In this document: positions 62,127 through 64,000 of the stretch, piece after piece
Position numbering within the stretch: the stretch's first letter is position 1
Layout of the letters: each line of letters opens with the position of its first letter
NCBI GenBank assembly: GCA_032173965.1
Contig: CM063290.1
Span: 11,309,501-11,373,500 of the forward strand
Source of the DNA: Sitta carolinensis
Taxonomy: Eukaryota > Chordata > Aves > Passeriformes > Sittidae
Direction: 5' to 3'
Length of the DNA stretch: 64,000 nucleotides
Position numbers and translations under genes: made by a program
The notes under the pieces: model-generated
The model's database searches: none
What the model saw: only the letters and a program-made list of their open reading frames with translations
What the model was told of the DNA's origin: nothing

Positions 62127-64000
62127 ACACTGGGAGTTGAGCTCTCAGGATTTTCAGCTATGAGAAACCAAAGCAAAGGTGGATCCCTTCCTCTCCTCAT
62201 GCCACCCTCACTGTACCTCAAGGCCCTCTGACTTCCCTGACACACTGAAGCATCCTTTCTGCCCTGTCAAGGTGACAGCATCATGACTCCTAACAAATTC
62301 ACTTCCTATAAGACATTCAAAGGATATCCAGTTCATTCAAATGAACCAAATTTAAACGTATCTTAATTTATGACTCTGTTCTAATCACCAGAAGATGATG
62401 AATATAATTAAAGATAATGAATGGTCCCATTAGTCTTTTGCTTGCTGTGATAATTCCTTCAGACACTTCCTTTGTCTGTGTGGTGTGAAATGATGCCTCA
62501 GCAAGGGAAACTTCTGTTGCAGCAGATTCTTACCCTGGAGCTTAACAGTTTTATTTAATAGCTAGTTTGGGAGCAAAGAAGAGAGAAAGAGCAGACCTCT
62601 ATGCTGAATTACATGCAAGTAATTGCTGAAGGTGGAGGTAGAAAGAGCTGATCATACCTATCCAATTTTGCATCCCCCTTATGGAAATCCTGGAGTTCCC
62701 CCACCATATGCTGCTATTTGCACCTCATGCTTTCTCAGCTTTATATATCTTGCTGAAAAGATTGCTGGCAGCTTTATAATATCCACTATCCTTCCTTTAC
62801 CTTCCAGGCATTCTAGGCTGGCTCAAGGTAATGCAAGCCATTTATTTGGCACAGGGGTTTTCCATGTCTCATCTAGTTAATGAATAAGCCTGACACTGTG
62901 ATGCCTTGATGCTGCAGCAGCATTGAAGGCTCCCCTTGCCAGGGCTGCAGAGCTGAACCAGGACTGCTGAGACTCTTTCTGCTCAGTGGTTGCATTATGC
63001 ATGCAAAATGTGTGACCTGATCTGCACCCCTCACTGCCACGTGATGAAGGCAGAAGGCAAAATGCAAACCATGGTGTTTTGTTTGGTGGGGAATGGTGAT
63101 GTGGTAAAAGAAGGCATAAAGCTGAAATTTAATTTTTGGAAAATTTGTTCTGTGCTGAATTGAAAGTTGTTTCCCAGTGTGGTCTACAAGTTTCATGATT
63201 CTGCTCTGTTTGTCATGACCCACATAATTAATGAAAATCCAGAATGCTCTGGAAGGACTCCCTTGAAAGAAGAAGATGGCAGCAGAACCTCAGGAGTCTA
63301 CTCAGGCTTTGCATCCCTCTGCAGCAGTTTTCCTAATTCAGCAGGACAGCAATGAGGAGCTGTCACTTTTGCCTTGGAATACTTTTTGTGGCTGCGTTGG
63401 ACCTTTGGAGAGGTTTTCCACCCTCTGTTCCTTCCTCATAAAGATTTTCACTCAGGCCAGGCTTTAAATTTGTATGGACACTGACACTGTAAGGGCTGCC
63501 ACTGATGCCTTTGCCAGGATGCTCAGGAATTCAGGCTCGCCCTGCCTGACCAGCATGGCACAGACATGGGGAAGGCTGTTCCTCACTCCTGTCAGGTTTT
63601 TGAAACTCATTTACTGGGCTGCACACCTCTTCCAAAACAGTCATGAGAGAGACAGACACTGAGATCACATTTGCTCTGAGATCAGAGAATTTCTGTACCA
63701 AATAAGAACCACTCTTAGCCAAAGAGCAGGAGATGCTCTAATCTCTCTTTTGACACGATCCCTCCGGGCTGTGATCAGCAGATGCTTGAGTTAAACCTGT
63801 CAGCTGTGGCAATCTGATGCTTCAAATCTGTTTTGAGACCCAGCAGGAAAACCTAATATCTCTGGATGAGGGGTTATCAAACTTGTTCTCCTTGCTCAGA
63901 GATTATCAGATATGCTATGAAACCCAGAACTTCAGTCATATGACTCACAGCTTTTGATCACAATTTCTTGTTATCAGTGTACATGCAAGGATGTCTGCTT
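62127..64000. other. Non-coding unique sequence
   Basis: No gene, RNA or repeat supported. Plus-strand frames of 62-85 codons (62623-62880, 63167-63355, 63276-63467, 63474-63662) overlap one another and minus-strand frames without domain content. The window ends in ordinary unique DNA. Confidence 0.55.

Noticed and set aside
1..64000. Endogenous viral coding genes, tRNA or rRNA genes, CRISPR arrays, bacterial operons
   Set aside because: No viral protein remnants, cloverleaf with conserved T-arm, regular spaced repeats or operon-like gene runs could be seen on either strand.

Overview
The window looks like intergenic or intronic DNA from a bird, most likely a songbird. The direct evidence is three pieces of CR1, the dominant avian LINE. 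All three are cut off at the 5' side and keep the CR1 3' end with its short ATTCTATGA-type terminal repeat (19067-19145 plus, 42679-42728 minus, 48690-49462 plus). There is also one retroviral solo LTR (59064-59376, minus). Interspersed repeats are otherwise sparse, which fits a compact bird genome. The species is an inference. Nothing bacterial or phage-like is visible: no operons, no ribosome binding sites ahead of long frames, no tRNA, rRNA or CRISPR array.

No protein-coding gene can be identified with confidence. The longest open frame is 175 codons (42269-42796, minus). It runs through a CR1 fragment and resembles no family I know. Other long frames behave like chance frames in AT-rich DNA. 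A few short segments carry splice-like borders plus an open frame: 28766-28807 (minus), 31276-31690 (plus), 37173-37355 (minus), 37995-38021 (plus), 43164-43235 (minus) and 54738-54802 (minus). They are listed as candidates only. The best are 43164-43235, which has good sites and a coiled-coil-like frame, and 37173-37355, which is CpG-rich with an alpha-helical frame. They lie on the same strand in compatible phase and could belong to one minus-strand gene or transcript.

Layout: 1-6.9 kb is AT-rich unique sequence with an alternating purine-pyrimidine tract and a 26-bp perfect palindrome. At 6.9-7.1 kb is a small CpG-dense patch ending in a good splice donor. From 7 to 31 kb is unique sequence with homopolymer runs, one CR1 end and a cluster of GATA motifs. 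At 31.3-31.7 kb is a CpG-dense patch with a very long pyrimidine tract. From 32 to 48.7 kb there is mostly unique sequence with candidate minus-strand exons. At 48.7-49.5 kb is the largest repeat, a CR1 3' end carrying a G-quadruplex motif and an internal duplication. From 49.5 to 64 kb lie a 24-bp palindrome, the solo LTR, a 51-base T run and a possible second, decayed LTR-like segment.

I did not find a convincing new biological system. The observations most worth checking are the candidate minus-strand exons, the 31.3-31.7 kb patch, the two long perfect palindromes and the solo LTR's promoter layout.
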